NCBI GenBank assembly: GCA_041584055.1 | Contig: JBFHER010000012.1 | Coordinates: forward strand, 1-29,428 | DNA: 29,428 nucleotides | Reading direction: 5' to 3' | Source: JBFHER01 sp041584055 | GTDB taxonomy: Bacteria; Bacteroidota; Bacteroidia; Bacteroidales; UBA5342 | Shown: positions 9,148 through 17,858 of the stretch, in pieces | Layout of the letters: every line of letters starts with the position of its first letter | Numbering within the stretch: position 1 is the first letter of the stretch | Notes under the pieces: generated by a model | Told to the model about the DNA's origin: nothing | Databases searched by the model: none | The model's input: only the letters and a program-made list of their open reading frames with translations | Position numbers and translations under genes: made by a program

Positions 9148-10590
9148 ATGAAATTGACTAATAAAATTCGTATAATTAGCAGCATTCTCTTATCTGGCCT
9201 ATTATTTTCGGCTTGCCAGGAGGATTGGAAAAAGCTTGATTTAGATAGTCAGGCAGACATCGTAGATTTTACGATTAGGAACCGAAAGGGAATAGTTGAT
9301 GACCAAAATCAAACTATCGTACTTTCTTTACCCGCTGGGACATCAGATCTCAAATCACTGGTGCCAACGATCTCCATTTCTGAAGGAGCCGTTATCGTTC
9401 CTGCTTCAGGTGAAACAATTGATTTAAGTAGCCCAGTTGAATATACTGTTTCCTCGGGGAGTGTTTATAAAACCTATTTAGTAACTGTAAGTGTTCTTGA
9501 AGCTGCTGTTATAGATATGATTGTTGATGGTTCTTCTGCTATTTTCAATGAGGAAGCAGGTGAAATCTACCTACAGGTTAATTATGGCACAGATATCACT
9601 AATCTTGCGCCAGTAATTAGTCTGAGTGAAGAAGCAAGTATTGCACCTGCATCAGAGATTGCCCAGGATTTCTCTAATCCGGTAACCTACACCCTTACAA
9701 GTGGTACAGTTACTAAGGAGTACAAAGTAACAACCGTTGTAAAGATTGCTCCTGATGTGAGCAAAGGTTTAATTGGCGACAAAATTGGTTTTATTGGTTT
9801 AGGTGCTGACAAAGACAATCTGCTTGATGACGATGAGCAGGCGGCGGCTGACTGGTTCTTTACAGAGTACCCAGATGGCGTTTACCTATCCTGGGATGCC
9901 ATTGCTGGTGGTGCTGTTAATATTTATGACTATAAAGTAATTTGGTGGCATTATGATGCGAGTTCTGAGTTGCCTTCTCAAGCGGCAAACGAGACTGTCA
10001 TTCAACTTTTTCAAGATTATTTAAAAGATGGTGGAAATTACTTTTTCTCAGGTCATGCATGTCAGTATTTCTGGAATATTGGAAGAATAACGAACGATTT
10101 CAATAAGGTGATCGGAAACGGCGGTGGTTTTGAGAATGGTGATACATGGACAATCGGAGTAAATCTGCCAGGTGCTGATCACAGAGGACATCCCATCTAT
10201 AAGAATATTCAGTTTGATGAAGGAGATGGATTCTATACATTCCCGGTTATTGGTCCCGGTTGGAGAGAAGATCATAATTACGTTATGGTTGGCTTTGGAG
10301 ATTATTATAAGCGGGGTAATGGTGATGTTTTGACTTATGCAAATTTTGTTCAAGATCTTGATGCTGAATGGTTAGGTGTTTGGGGCGGAATTCGTGATTA
10401 TTATATGGCTGGTGTTCTGGAACTTAAAGCCAATGAAACCTTCAAAGGAAAAGCGATTTACATTGGAATAGGAGGTTTTGAGTGGAATCAAAATCCTCAA
10501 GGTGATATTAATCCTGAAGGCAGAAATGTATATCAGGACAATATTAATCAAGTTAGCAAAAACTCAATAGAATATCTTCGAGGCAATTAA
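9148..10590 (+). CDS. Surface glycan-binding lipoprotein, DUF5018-like repeats plus DUF4960-like
   Basis: This is a 480-residue second SGBP candidate, starting 2 bp after the previous gene. Its signal peptide ends LLFSAC, followed by QEDWKK, again an acidic surface-export-type stretch. The N-terminal half has two repeats of a DUF5018-like beta domain (about 28-105 and 108-190), marked by VPTISISEGAVIVPASG and APVISLSEEASIAPASE, each followed by PV-Y-(T/V)-(V/L)-(S/T)SG. The C-terminal half (from about 205) matches the previous protein: VIWWHYD, GGNYFFSGHACQY, GIRDYYMAG, GGFEWNQN. The conserved half presumably binds the same polymer, while the N-terminal spacer differs. A strong terminator directly follows, so this is the last gene of the import block. 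Confidence 0.78.
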   Translation: MKLTNKIRIISSILLSGLLFSACQEDWKKLDLDSQADIVDFTIRNRKGIVDDQNQTIVLSLPAGTSDLKSLVPTISISEGAVIVPASGETIDLSSPVEYTVSSGSVYKTYLVTVSVLEAAVIDMIVDGSSAIFNEEAGEIYLQVNYGTDITNLAPVISLSEEASIAPASEIAQDFSNPVTYTLTSGTVTKEYKVTTVVKIAPDVSKGLIGDKIGFIGLGADKDNLLDDDEQAAADWFFTEYPDGVYLSWDAIAGGAVNIYDYKVIWWHYDASSELPSQAANETVIQLFQDYLKDGGNYFFSGHACQYFWNIGRITNDFNKVIGNGGGFENGDTWTIGVNLPGADHRGHPIYKNIQFDEGDGFYTFPVIGPGWREDHNYVMVGFGDYYKRGNGDVLTYANFVQDLDAEWLGVWGGIRDYYMAGVLELKANETFKGKAIYIGIGGFEWNQNPQGDINPEGRNVYQDNINQVSKNSIEYLRGN

Positions 10591-10597
10591 TTTAGTT

Positions 10598-10640
10598 GTA
10601 AGCAGAGGTTTCCAGCTATCAAGCCTCTGCTTACTTTTTT
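10598..10640 (+). terminator. Strong intrinsic terminator between import block and GH32 block
   Basis: GTAAGCAGAGG (10598-10608) pairs perfectly with CCTCTGCTTAC (10624-10634), an 11-bp stem with a 15-nt loop, then six T (10635-10640). It lies 8 bp after the stop codon of the second SGBP and 24 bp before the first GH32 start. The GH32 genes must therefore be read by partial read-through or from another promoter. TACTTTTT at 10632-10639, overlapping the T run, is a near match to TAnnTTTG. Confidence 0.9.
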
Positions 10641-10664
10641 AATTATTATTGAAAAGGATTATCA

Positions 10665-12902
10665 ATGAAGATAACCATAATTATTATTTGCTTGTACTTG
10701 GTCCAATTTACTGTAAAGGCTCAACCCTATCAAGAGAAATATAGACCACAATTCCATTTTTCACCAAAAACTGGTTGGATTGGTGACGTTACTGGGGCTA
10801 TTCGATACAATGATACCTACCGACTTTTTTGGTGGGGGCAAGCCACTTCCAAAGACCTTGTTTATTGGAATGAGCTGGATTGGCCAATGAAAGGAGATGA
10901 TGGATCGTTTATGTATTTTACCGGTTCAGTAGTTATTGACGATCTTAATACAAGTGCTTTTGGATCCTTGGAAACTCCACCAATGGTTGCTATTTATACC
11001 ATGCACAACAAGCTATCCGGTAATCAAACTCAGGGGATTTCATATAGCAAAAATGGAAATTTGAATGAGTTGCATTATTACGATGGTAATCCGGTGATCG
11101 ATTCTAATGATCAAGATTTTCGTGATCCTCAAGTATTTTGGGATAAGCAAACAAACCGATGGATTATGGTGATTACAAGGCCGCAGGAAAGATCAATTGA
11201 AGTATATGCCTCAACGAATTTAAAAAATTGGACATTTTTAAGTGAGTTCTCAAGAGAAGGTGCACAGAAGGAAGTTTGGGAAGTTCCTGACCTTTTTCCG
11301 CTGCCCCTGGATGGTGATACAAACAATATAAAGTGGGTTATGACCTGTGGAATGGGGCCCAATAGGACACAATACTGGGTAGGTGATTTTAATGGGACTA
11401 AATTCGAAATGGATTCCATTTCATTTAATTACTTACACAATGCAAATGGAATTGAGGGGGAGGTATTCGAAAATTTTGAATCCGGATTTGATAATTGGAC
11501 TATTAATGGCAATGCCTTTGGTCTAGAACCTGCAAAAGGAGCATTCCCGGATCAAATGAATGTTTCGGGGTTTATTGGTGATTATCTGGCAAACAGTTTT
11601 CATAGCGGTGATAACACCACTGGCTCACTAAGGTCTGTGACTTTTACTATTAAGCACAATTTTATTAATTTTCTGGTATCAGGAGGCGATAGACCAATCG
11701 TTTTGGAAATACAGCTATATGTAGAGGATAAACTGGTTAAGTACACATCCGGAAATAATTCCGAACAGTTGATTTGGAAATCATGGGATGTTGAGCAGTA
11801 TAAGGAAAAACAGGCTTATATTAAGATTTTGGATAAAGCAACAGGCGATTGGGGGCACATTAATGCCGACCAATTTATATTTTCTGATAAGAAAATGGGA
11901 ACGGGTACAGAACATGCTTACTGGGCCGATTGGGGCACTGATTTTTATGCTTCAAAAACGTTCAGAGACTTCGACTGGAAAGAAAACAGAACCGTTTGGA
12001 TGGCATGGGTTAACAACTGGCAATATGCGGATAAAATACCAACTTCGTGGGGACAAAGTACATGCCATAGCATACCAAGGTCTTTACATTTGGAATCGTC
12101 CAAAGAACAAGGATACATTTTAGTACAGCATCCCATTGAAGCGCTTAAAGCTTTACGTAAAGATCAAGTAAGTCTCATTAATCAAATGGTGGATGGTGTT
12201 CAAAGCTTAACCCATTTTAAGCCTGAGAAAAATACTTATGAAATTGAAGCAAGCTTTGAAATGGACGCATCAAAAGAACAGGAGTTTGGTCTTAACTTGT
12301 GTGTGGATGGAAATAAAAAATTGGTATTGATGTATGATTCCAAGAGTTCAGAATTTACCTTTGACAGACGAGAAAGTAATGATATTTATATCCCAAATTT
12401 TAATGCCATATCAACGGTTCCCATCCTCCAGAATACGTCAATAATAAAAATTCACGTGTTTATTGATCAACATTCGGCGGAAGTTTTTATTAATGATGGT
12501 GAAATTGTTCTTACCTCGCTTATTTTCCCTTCTGAAGAAGCTTTGGGTATTGAACTTTTTTCAAACCAAGACCCGATAAAGCTTAAAGAATTTAATGCAT
12601 GGGAGCTAAAATCAATATGGGAACCTGTAACGAGTGTAAACAATCCCGGAGATTCGGATGGTATAAGGTCAAATATTTATCCAAATCCGGTTAAGCAGGG
12701 CAAATCAATCTCTCTAAATTTTGATAAGTCCTATGCAAATTATAAGGTAGATATTTATTCAATACAAGGAGAGCACCTTATTTCAGAATTCTATGAAGAT
12801 GTCCATCCAGGAAATTTAAGTATTAATATGGTGCCTGGTTTATATTTGCTTGTATTGAGCAATGGAAATCAACTTGAAAAATTTAAACTATTTGTAAATT
12901 GA
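10665..12902 (+). CDS. Divergent GH32 glycoside hydrolase with T9SS sorting domain (GH32-1)
   Basis: This 745-residue secreted GH32-family protein has a signal peptide of about 20 residues (cleavage near VKAQ). The usual WMNDPNG is WIGDVTG, keeping the nucleophile as Asp41. The stabiliser is FRDP (Asp154) and the acid/base lies in WEVPDLFP (Glu206), without the usual Cys. The loop between the nucleophile strand and KSKDL-type motif is shortened: FYQYNP and its Gln/Asn are missing and WWGQATSKDLVYW follows directly. A domain of about 140 residues (about 268-408, FENFESGFDNW to WGHINADQ) is inserted in the catalytic fold, also seen in the next gene. A GH32C-type sandwich (HSAEVFIND) and a T9SS type A tail (IYPNPV onward) end the protein. 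The glycan cleaved may differ from standard fructan. Confidence 0.85.
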   Translation: MKITIIIICLYLVQFTVKAQPYQEKYRPQFHFSPKTGWIGDVTGAIRYNDTYRLFWWGQATSKDLVYWNELDWPMKGDDGSFMYFTGSVVIDDLNTSAFGSLETPPMVAIYTMHNKLSGNQTQGISYSKNGNLNELHYYDGNPVIDSNDQDFRDPQVFWDKQTNRWIMVITRPQERSIEVYASTNLKNWTFLSEFSREGAQKEVWEVPDLFPLPLDGDTNNIKWVMTCGMGPNRTQYWVGDFNGTKFEMDSISFNYLHNANGIEGEVFENFESGFDNWTINGNAFGLEPAKGAFPDQMNVSGFIGDYLANSFHSGDNTTGSLRSVTFTIKHNFINFLVSGGDRPIVLEIQLYVEDKLVKYTSGNNSEQLIWKSWDVEQYKEKQAYIKILDKATGDWGHINADQFIFSDKKMGTGTEHAYWADWGTDFYASKTFRDFDWKENRTVWMAWVNNWQYADKIPTSWGQSTCHSIPRSLHLESSKEQGYILVQHPIEALKALRKDQVSLINQMVDGVQSLTHFKPEKNTYEIEASFEMDASKEQEFGLNLCVDGNKKLVLMYDSKSSEFTFDRRESNDIYIPNFNAISTVPILQNTSIIKIHVFIDQHSAEVFINDGEIVLTSLIFPSEEALGIELFSNQDPIKLKEFNAWELKSIWEPVTSVNNPGDSDGIRSNIYPNPVKQGKSISLNFDKSYANYKVDIYSIQGEHLISEFYEDVHPGNLSINMVPGLYLLVLSNGNQLEKFKLFVN

Positions 12903-12922
12903 TATATTTTAAAATAAAACGA

Positions 12923-12974
12923 ACATGTTGCTTCACAACACTCAAGAAAATGCAAATTATTTTCAGCAACATGT
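12923..12974 (+). other. Intergenic inverted repeat between GH32-1 and GH32-2
   Basis: ACATGTTGCT (12923-12932) pairs perfectly with AGCAACATGT (12965-12974) across 32 nt. No T run follows, so it is unlikely to be a terminator. It could be an RNA stability or processing hairpin, or a protein site. Confidence 0.5.
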
Positions 12975-13010
12975 AGCATCATATTACCATTAAGAACTAA
13001 ATATTTTAGT

Positions 13011-15269
13011 ATGAAATTTACAATTAGTAATATAAGGTCAAATACATTAATAAGATTGTTTTTACTTGTTATATTGTGCGTTTCCTTTAATCAGCAAAAT
13101 TATACATTAGCCCAAACAAACGGGGAACTCTATCGTCCTGAATTTCATTTCACCCCTGCAAAAAATTGGATGAATGATCCAAATGGTCTGGTTTATTTCA
13201 AAGGAGAGTACCACATATTTTATCAATACAATCCACTCGGAAATCAATGGGGTAACATGAGTTGGGGGCATGCCAAAAGTAAAGATTTGATTAAATGGGA
13301 TCACCTTCCAATTGCGATTCCTGTTATTGATAATGTAATGGCCTTCTCTGGGAGTGTTGTGGTGGATTGGAACAATACAACTGGATTTGGAATTAACAAT
13401 GAACCTGCGCTTGTGGCCATTTATACCGGAGCAGGCATATATCAGGATCAGCGACTCGCTTATAGTATAGATGGTGGAAATGTCTGGAAAATTTACGAAC
13501 AAAATCCAGTACTTAGCCTATTTAACGGAAATTTCCGAGATCCCAAGGTTATATGGCACGAAGCATCAAAAAAATGGATAATGGTGGTGTCTTTGGGTGA
13601 AGATAAAAAAATAAAGTTTTATAAATCTACCGATTTAAAAACCTGGGAATTTATGCAAGATTTTGGGCCCATTGGAGATGTATCGGGGGCGTGGGAATGT
13701 CCCGACTTATTCCCATTACCAATAGATGATACAGATAATGTTAAATGGGTTTTGGTTAATAGTATTGCCCCAGGATCAGCACAATATTTTATTGGCGACT
13801 TTGATGGCAATAAATTTACATGGGCTAATGCAGAAATCTCAGGCCTAATTATCGAAGATTTTGAAAATGGGAGTTATGAAAACTGGACTGTAGTGGGTGA
13901 TGCTTTTGGAGTAAGCCCTGCCAGTGGAACTCTTAGCGATCAACAATCTGTTGCAGGATATTTAGGTGGTCGTCTTATCAATTCTTTTCTCGACGGAGAT
14001 GGGACACAAGGAAAACTTACTTCCAAGGAGTTTACAATTCAAAAGGCCAATATTGGTTTTTTAATTGGCGGAGGAAATCATATAAAGGGAACGTATATAA
14101 AATTGGTTGTGAATGGTAAAGTAGCAGCTTCAAGTACAGGTTTAAATGCTGAATTATTAAGTTGGAGAAATTGGAATGTGCAAGATCTAATTGGAGAAAA
14201 TGCCCACATTGAAATTATAGATTCTGTCACTGGTGGATGGGGTCATATTAATGTTGATCATATCATTCAAACAGATGCACCCATCGAAGCCGTTAATTAT
14301 GGGAAGGTAGATTATGGAAAGGACTTTTATGCTGTACAATCTTTTTCCGATGTTTCTGATGGGAGAAGGATTTGGTTGGCATGGATGAGTAATTGGTCTT
14401 ACTCTGGCGAAGTTCCAACATCACCATGGAGAGGCATAATGAGTATTCCTCGTGAATTGGCATTAAGAACCGTAAATGGTCAAGTAAAACTCACTCAGGA
14501 ACCTATTAACGAACTCAGCGTCATTTCTAATGAAATTTTGAGTGTCGAAAATCAATCATTGCATAATGTTTCCAGTCAAATAGCGTCATTAAAACTTAAG
14601 ACCTTCGAATTGGAATGCTTGATTGACGCAAATAGCACTAAAAATGTAAATATAAATTTCAAAAAAGCGAATAACCAGTATAGCAATCTCATCGTTGATG
14701 TGGATCATGGTGAATTACGCTTCAACCGTTCTCAGTCTGGATCATTAACGAGGAATCAGATTTTTAGCGACGTACAGGTTGCTCCCCTTATAATTAAGAA
14801 TGGTGAAGTGCAAATGCGTATGATCGTTGACAATTGTTCTGTAGAGATTTTTCATGCGGATGGACAGATCGTGTTAAGTAATCAAATCTTTCCCGATTCA
14901 ACAAGTAATGCTATTGAAATTTCTTCTGAAGGTAATGCCATATTTAGAAATTTAAGTATAGGTATTCTTGAACGTGATGAGAACAATACTTCACTAAAAG
15001 AAAATCAAAAAATAGGGCAAGTATCTCTTCAGCTTTACCCAAATCCTGTAGATAATGAATTAACGATTAGCTCGTCAAATTTTTCTGAAGTTGGAAATTT
15101 AGAAATTCGAATATTCAATAGTCTTGGAAGAGAAATGACGATTGATACGAATATGCAACATAATAACTCCAGGTATACAATTAGACTGAAAAATTTTCCG
15201 ACAGGATTATATATTGTAAGATTAAGTGATGGCATAAGGATGCTGAATTATTCATTTATAAAAAAGTGA
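13011..15269 (+). CDS. GH32 fructan hydrolase (levanase/inulinase type) with T9SS sorting domain (GH32-2)
   Basis: This 752-residue secreted enzyme should hydrolyse beta-fructosidic bonds outside the cell. Its signal peptide ends near TLAQ. The active site is fully canonical: WMNDPNG with nucleophile Asp56, FYQYNP, SWGHAKSKDL, FRDP with Asp177, and WECPD with acid/base Glu229. A domain of about 140 residues is inserted at about 281-421 (IEDFENGSYENW to GGWGHINVDH), homologous to that in GH32-1. The C-terminal sandwich carries CSVEIFHADGQ, and a T9SS type A sorting domain (LYPNPVDNELTI to the end) predicts export through the type IX system and surface anchoring or release. Endo- versus exo-action and levan versus inulin preference cannot be read from the sequence. 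It is the best candidate here for the extracellular depolymerase. Confidence 0.92.
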   Translation: MKFTISNIRSNTLIRLFLLVILCVSFNQQNYTLAQTNGELYRPEFHFTPAKNWMNDPNGLVYFKGEYHIFYQYNPLGNQWGNMSWGHAKSKDLIKWDHLPIAIPVIDNVMAFSGSVVVDWNNTTGFGINNEPALVAIYTGAGIYQDQRLAYSIDGGNVWKIYEQNPVLSLFNGNFRDPKVIWHEASKKWIMVVSLGEDKKIKFYKSTDLKTWEFMQDFGPIGDVSGAWECPDLFPLPIDDTDNVKWVLVNSIAPGSAQYFIGDFDGNKFTWANAEISGLIIEDFENGSYENWTVVGDAFGVSPASGTLSDQQSVAGYLGGRLINSFLDGDGTQGKLTSKEFTIQKANIGFLIGGGNHIKGTYIKLVVNGKVAASSTGLNAELLSWRNWNVQDLIGENAHIEIIDSVTGGWGHINVDHIIQTDAPIEAVNYGKVDYGKDFYAVQSFSDVSDGRRIWLAWMSNWSYSGEVPTSPWRGIMSIPRELALRTVNGQVKLTQEPINELSVISNEILSVENQSLHNVSSQIASLKLKTFELECLIDANSTKNVNINFKKANNQYSNLIVDVDHGELRFNRSQSGSLTRNQIFSDVQVAPLIIKNGEVQMRMIVDNCSVEIFHADGQIVLSNQIFPDSTSNAIEISSEGNAIFRNLSIGILERDENNTSLKENQKIGQVSLQLYPNPVDNELTISSSNFSEVGNLEIRIFNSLGREMTIDTNMQHNNSRYTIRLKNFPTGLYIVRLSDGIRMLNYSFIKK

Positions 15270-15361
15270 CAAGTATGAATTCTATAGGAGCATGCATGTA
15301 TTGAACGTGTAGACATACCTGAAAAAATAACGTATTTCCAATTTTGGATTAATGATTATAT

Positions 15362-17857
15362 ATGAGAAGCTTTACGCTAAATATTATTTTTTTAATAGCC
15401 ACTTTTTGTTCAGGACAACCTCTGGCAAGGTTTGCTTTCGATGGGAACACCGGAGATGCATTCACGATAGATTCTGTAAGTAGCCTGAATTTCAAAATTG
15501 TAAATCATTTCAATGTTCCTGAGCGTATTAAAGGTGTAAAAGGAAATGCGCTTCGCCTGGATGGGCACTCAACGTGGGCAAGTCGTTCTAATTTTTCCTT
15601 GTCGGATGTCAAAAACACACTTAGTATTGAAGTTTGGTTCACAACTGAAGCATTTAGTCCCAGCACGGCTTCAATCGTTAATCAACAGGATGGCACTTCG
15701 GGTTTTTCATTGTCAGTTTCAGCCTTTGGTGAAGTGGTTCTGGAATGCTTTGCCGATGATAAGAAACTAGAGTTGAAATCTCTAAAAAGACTTGAACCTT
15801 ATAAATGGAATCATATCGTAGCCATAATCGATCTTCCTTCACAATCGCTTTCTTGTTTTGTTAATTGTGACCTTTGGGGGCAGAAAGAAATCGATGTGTT
15901 GGAACTTATCAATCTGAGTGATACTACATTTTTTATTGGGAGAAGTCTTGAACAGTCCTATTTTGATAATTATCCACTTAAGGTGTTAAATGGCGCCATT
16001 GATGAGTTGTCGATTTATGGCAGAAAGCTTGAACAGGATGAAATTAATGCACATTGTATGAGGTATTATGACAGCGTACCTAATCTTAACATTGATTCTA
16101 AATTTAGACACCAAACGGATTATCTCCGGCCTCAATACCATCCCATGCCTAATACCGGTTGGGCAAACGAAAATTATGGCATGCTTTATTACAATGGCAG
16201 GTATCATATGTTTTTTCAGAAAAATCCAAATTTTCCAGCACTCTTTTATATGCATTGGGGGCACATGTCAAGCCCCGATCTTGTCCAGTGGAGGGAGGAA
16301 AAGATACCACTTAGGCCATCTCAAAATTTTGATAGCTCCGGAACATGGTCAGGCACCGCAATTTTAGATGATCAAAATACTCCTCGGATATATTATACTG
16401 GTGTTGATGGTGCAAAAGCTGGTATTGGTGAGGCAAGCATGGATACTGTGAATTCCGGTATTTGGATAAAGGCATTAGACAATCCTGTTTTTTCCAGTCC
16501 CCCTGGCGGCTATTACCATATGGATTTCAGAGATCCCTTTGTTTGGAAAGACAAGAATACTTATTACATGATTGTAGGCTCAGGAATAAAGAATAATGGT
16601 GGCGGAATGCTGTTTAGTTACAAGTCTACTGATTTGATTCACTGGAGAATTATTGACCCTATATTCAAAAGGACAGATGTGGATGAAACAGGCATATTTT
16701 GGGAGATGCCTTCAATGACAAAAGTCGGCGATGAGGAGTACATGTTGTGTATCACTCCTGTTCCTCTGGCAGGAAATAAAGCTGAAGCAATATATTGGAT
16801 TGGTGATTTTAAAAACGATCGATTTGTTCCATTTATTGAAACTCCAAGAAAGTTTGAACTCATAAACGGAAATTTGCTTTCCCCAGCCATAGGTGTTGAA
16901 TCTGATGGCACAATTTATTATACCGGTATCATTCCAGAGACAAGAAGTGTTGAAGATCAGAAAAAGGCTGGTTGGCGGCATACTTTTAGCATTGTTCGTT
17001 CACTAAGACTCTTGTCGGACAAGACAACTATTGGGCATAACCCACATCCGAATCTATGCAGGTTGAGAGGCGAAAATATCCAAGTTCTTGATAGGGTAAT
17101 TAATCCACAAACAAAATTTAATTTGCCAGAGGTGCGCAGCAGCCAATTAGAATTAGATTTTCAACTAGACATAAGTATTGCGAAACGATTTCAAATACAT
17201 TTACTGAAAGCCAAAGATGAAAGCGAATTAACGAGCTTGGAATTCGATGTTGAAAATGCAATTATAGGATTAGATAACCGAAAATCGCCTAGCTCAGAGG
17301 CTGAAAAAAACAATGAGGAAGCAAAGTACTATTTTGATAAGGATCAATCGCTAAAAGTTCATATTTATATAGATCATTCCGTTATTGAAGTATTTATAAA
17401 TCGATTAGTAGTGTTCTCTTTTAGGGCTTACCCCTCTAGTCCTGAAAGTATGATGATAGATATTGTTTCAGACGAAGGTCAGGTAATAATAAAAGAATTG
17501 AATGTATGGAACCTAAAGGATATGGATACTGTTATGGAAAATAACGTATGTATTCCGGACAATTTGCCAGACATAATTAAAACTGGTTTTGTTAAAAAAG
17601 TAAATAATACATCTGTTAAAAAATTCAACATATATCCTGTGCCTGCAAAAGATGAACTATATGTAAAGAAGATAGATGGTAATTGTAAGTGCTTTTCTTA
17701 TAACTTTTATGATATGACAGGTACCAACGTTCTAAACGGAATATTGAACGGACCTTTTGCTTCTTTACCCATTGAACACATTGAAATTGGATCGTATATC
17801 TTAAAAATAATTTGCGAAGGTAGAACTGAAGTCTTTAATGTTCAAAAAAAACATTAG
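15362..17857 (+). CDS. LamG-GH32 protein with Asp-to-Glu nucleophile variant and T9SS domain (GH32-3)
   Basis: This 831-residue secreted protein has a short signal peptide (cleavage near CSGQ) and a concanavalin-like LamG domain at about 20-235 (RFAFDGNTGD, GNALRLDG, GAIDELSIYGRKL), probably carbohydrate binding. A GH32-type five-bladed propeller starts at about 255. The nucleophile motif WMNDPNG is replaced by WANENYG, placing Glu270 where Asp is expected. FFQKNPN, MHWGHMSSPDL, FRDP (Asp391) and WEMP (Glu448) are otherwise recognisable. A degenerate GH32C part (HSVIEVFINRL) and a T9SS type A tail (IYPVPAKDELYV onward) follow. It is more distant from the other four. It may be an active subfamily with altered chemistry or specificity, or a binding protein. 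Confidence 0.85.
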   Translation: MRSFTLNIIFLIATFCSGQPLARFAFDGNTGDAFTIDSVSSLNFKIVNHFNVPERIKGVKGNALRLDGHSTWASRSNFSLSDVKNTLSIEVWFTTEAFSPSTASIVNQQDGTSGFSLSVSAFGEVVLECFADDKKLELKSLKRLEPYKWNHIVAIIDLPSQSLSCFVNCDLWGQKEIDVLELINLSDTTFFIGRSLEQSYFDNYPLKVLNGAIDELSIYGRKLEQDEINAHCMRYYDSVPNLNIDSKFRHQTDYLRPQYHPMPNTGWANENYGMLYYNGRYHMFFQKNPNFPALFYMHWGHMSSPDLVQWREEKIPLRPSQNFDSSGTWSGTAILDDQNTPRIYYTGVDGAKAGIGEASMDTVNSGIWIKALDNPVFSSPPGGYYHMDFRDPFVWKDKNTYYMIVGSGIKNNGGGMLFSYKSTDLIHWRIIDPIFKRTDVDETGIFWEMPSMTKVGDEEYMLCITPVPLAGNKAEAIYWIGDFKNDRFVPFIETPRKFELINGNLLSPAIGVESDGTIYYTGIIPETRSVEDQKKAGWRHTFSIVRSLRLLSDKTTIGHNPHPNLCRLRGENIQVLDRVINPQTKFNLPEVRSSQLELDFQLDISIAKRFQIHLLKAKDESELTSLEFDVENAIIGLDNRKSPSSEAEKNNEEAKYYFDKDQSLKVHIYIDHSVIEVFINRLVVFSFRAYPSSPESMMIDIVSDEGQVIIKELNVWNLKDMDTVMENNVCIPDNLPDIIKTGFVKKVNNTSVKKFNIYPVPAKDELYVKKIDGNCKCFSYNFYDMTGTNVLNGILNGPFASLPIEHIEIGSYILKIICEGRTEVFNVQKKH

Positions 17858-17858
17858 T

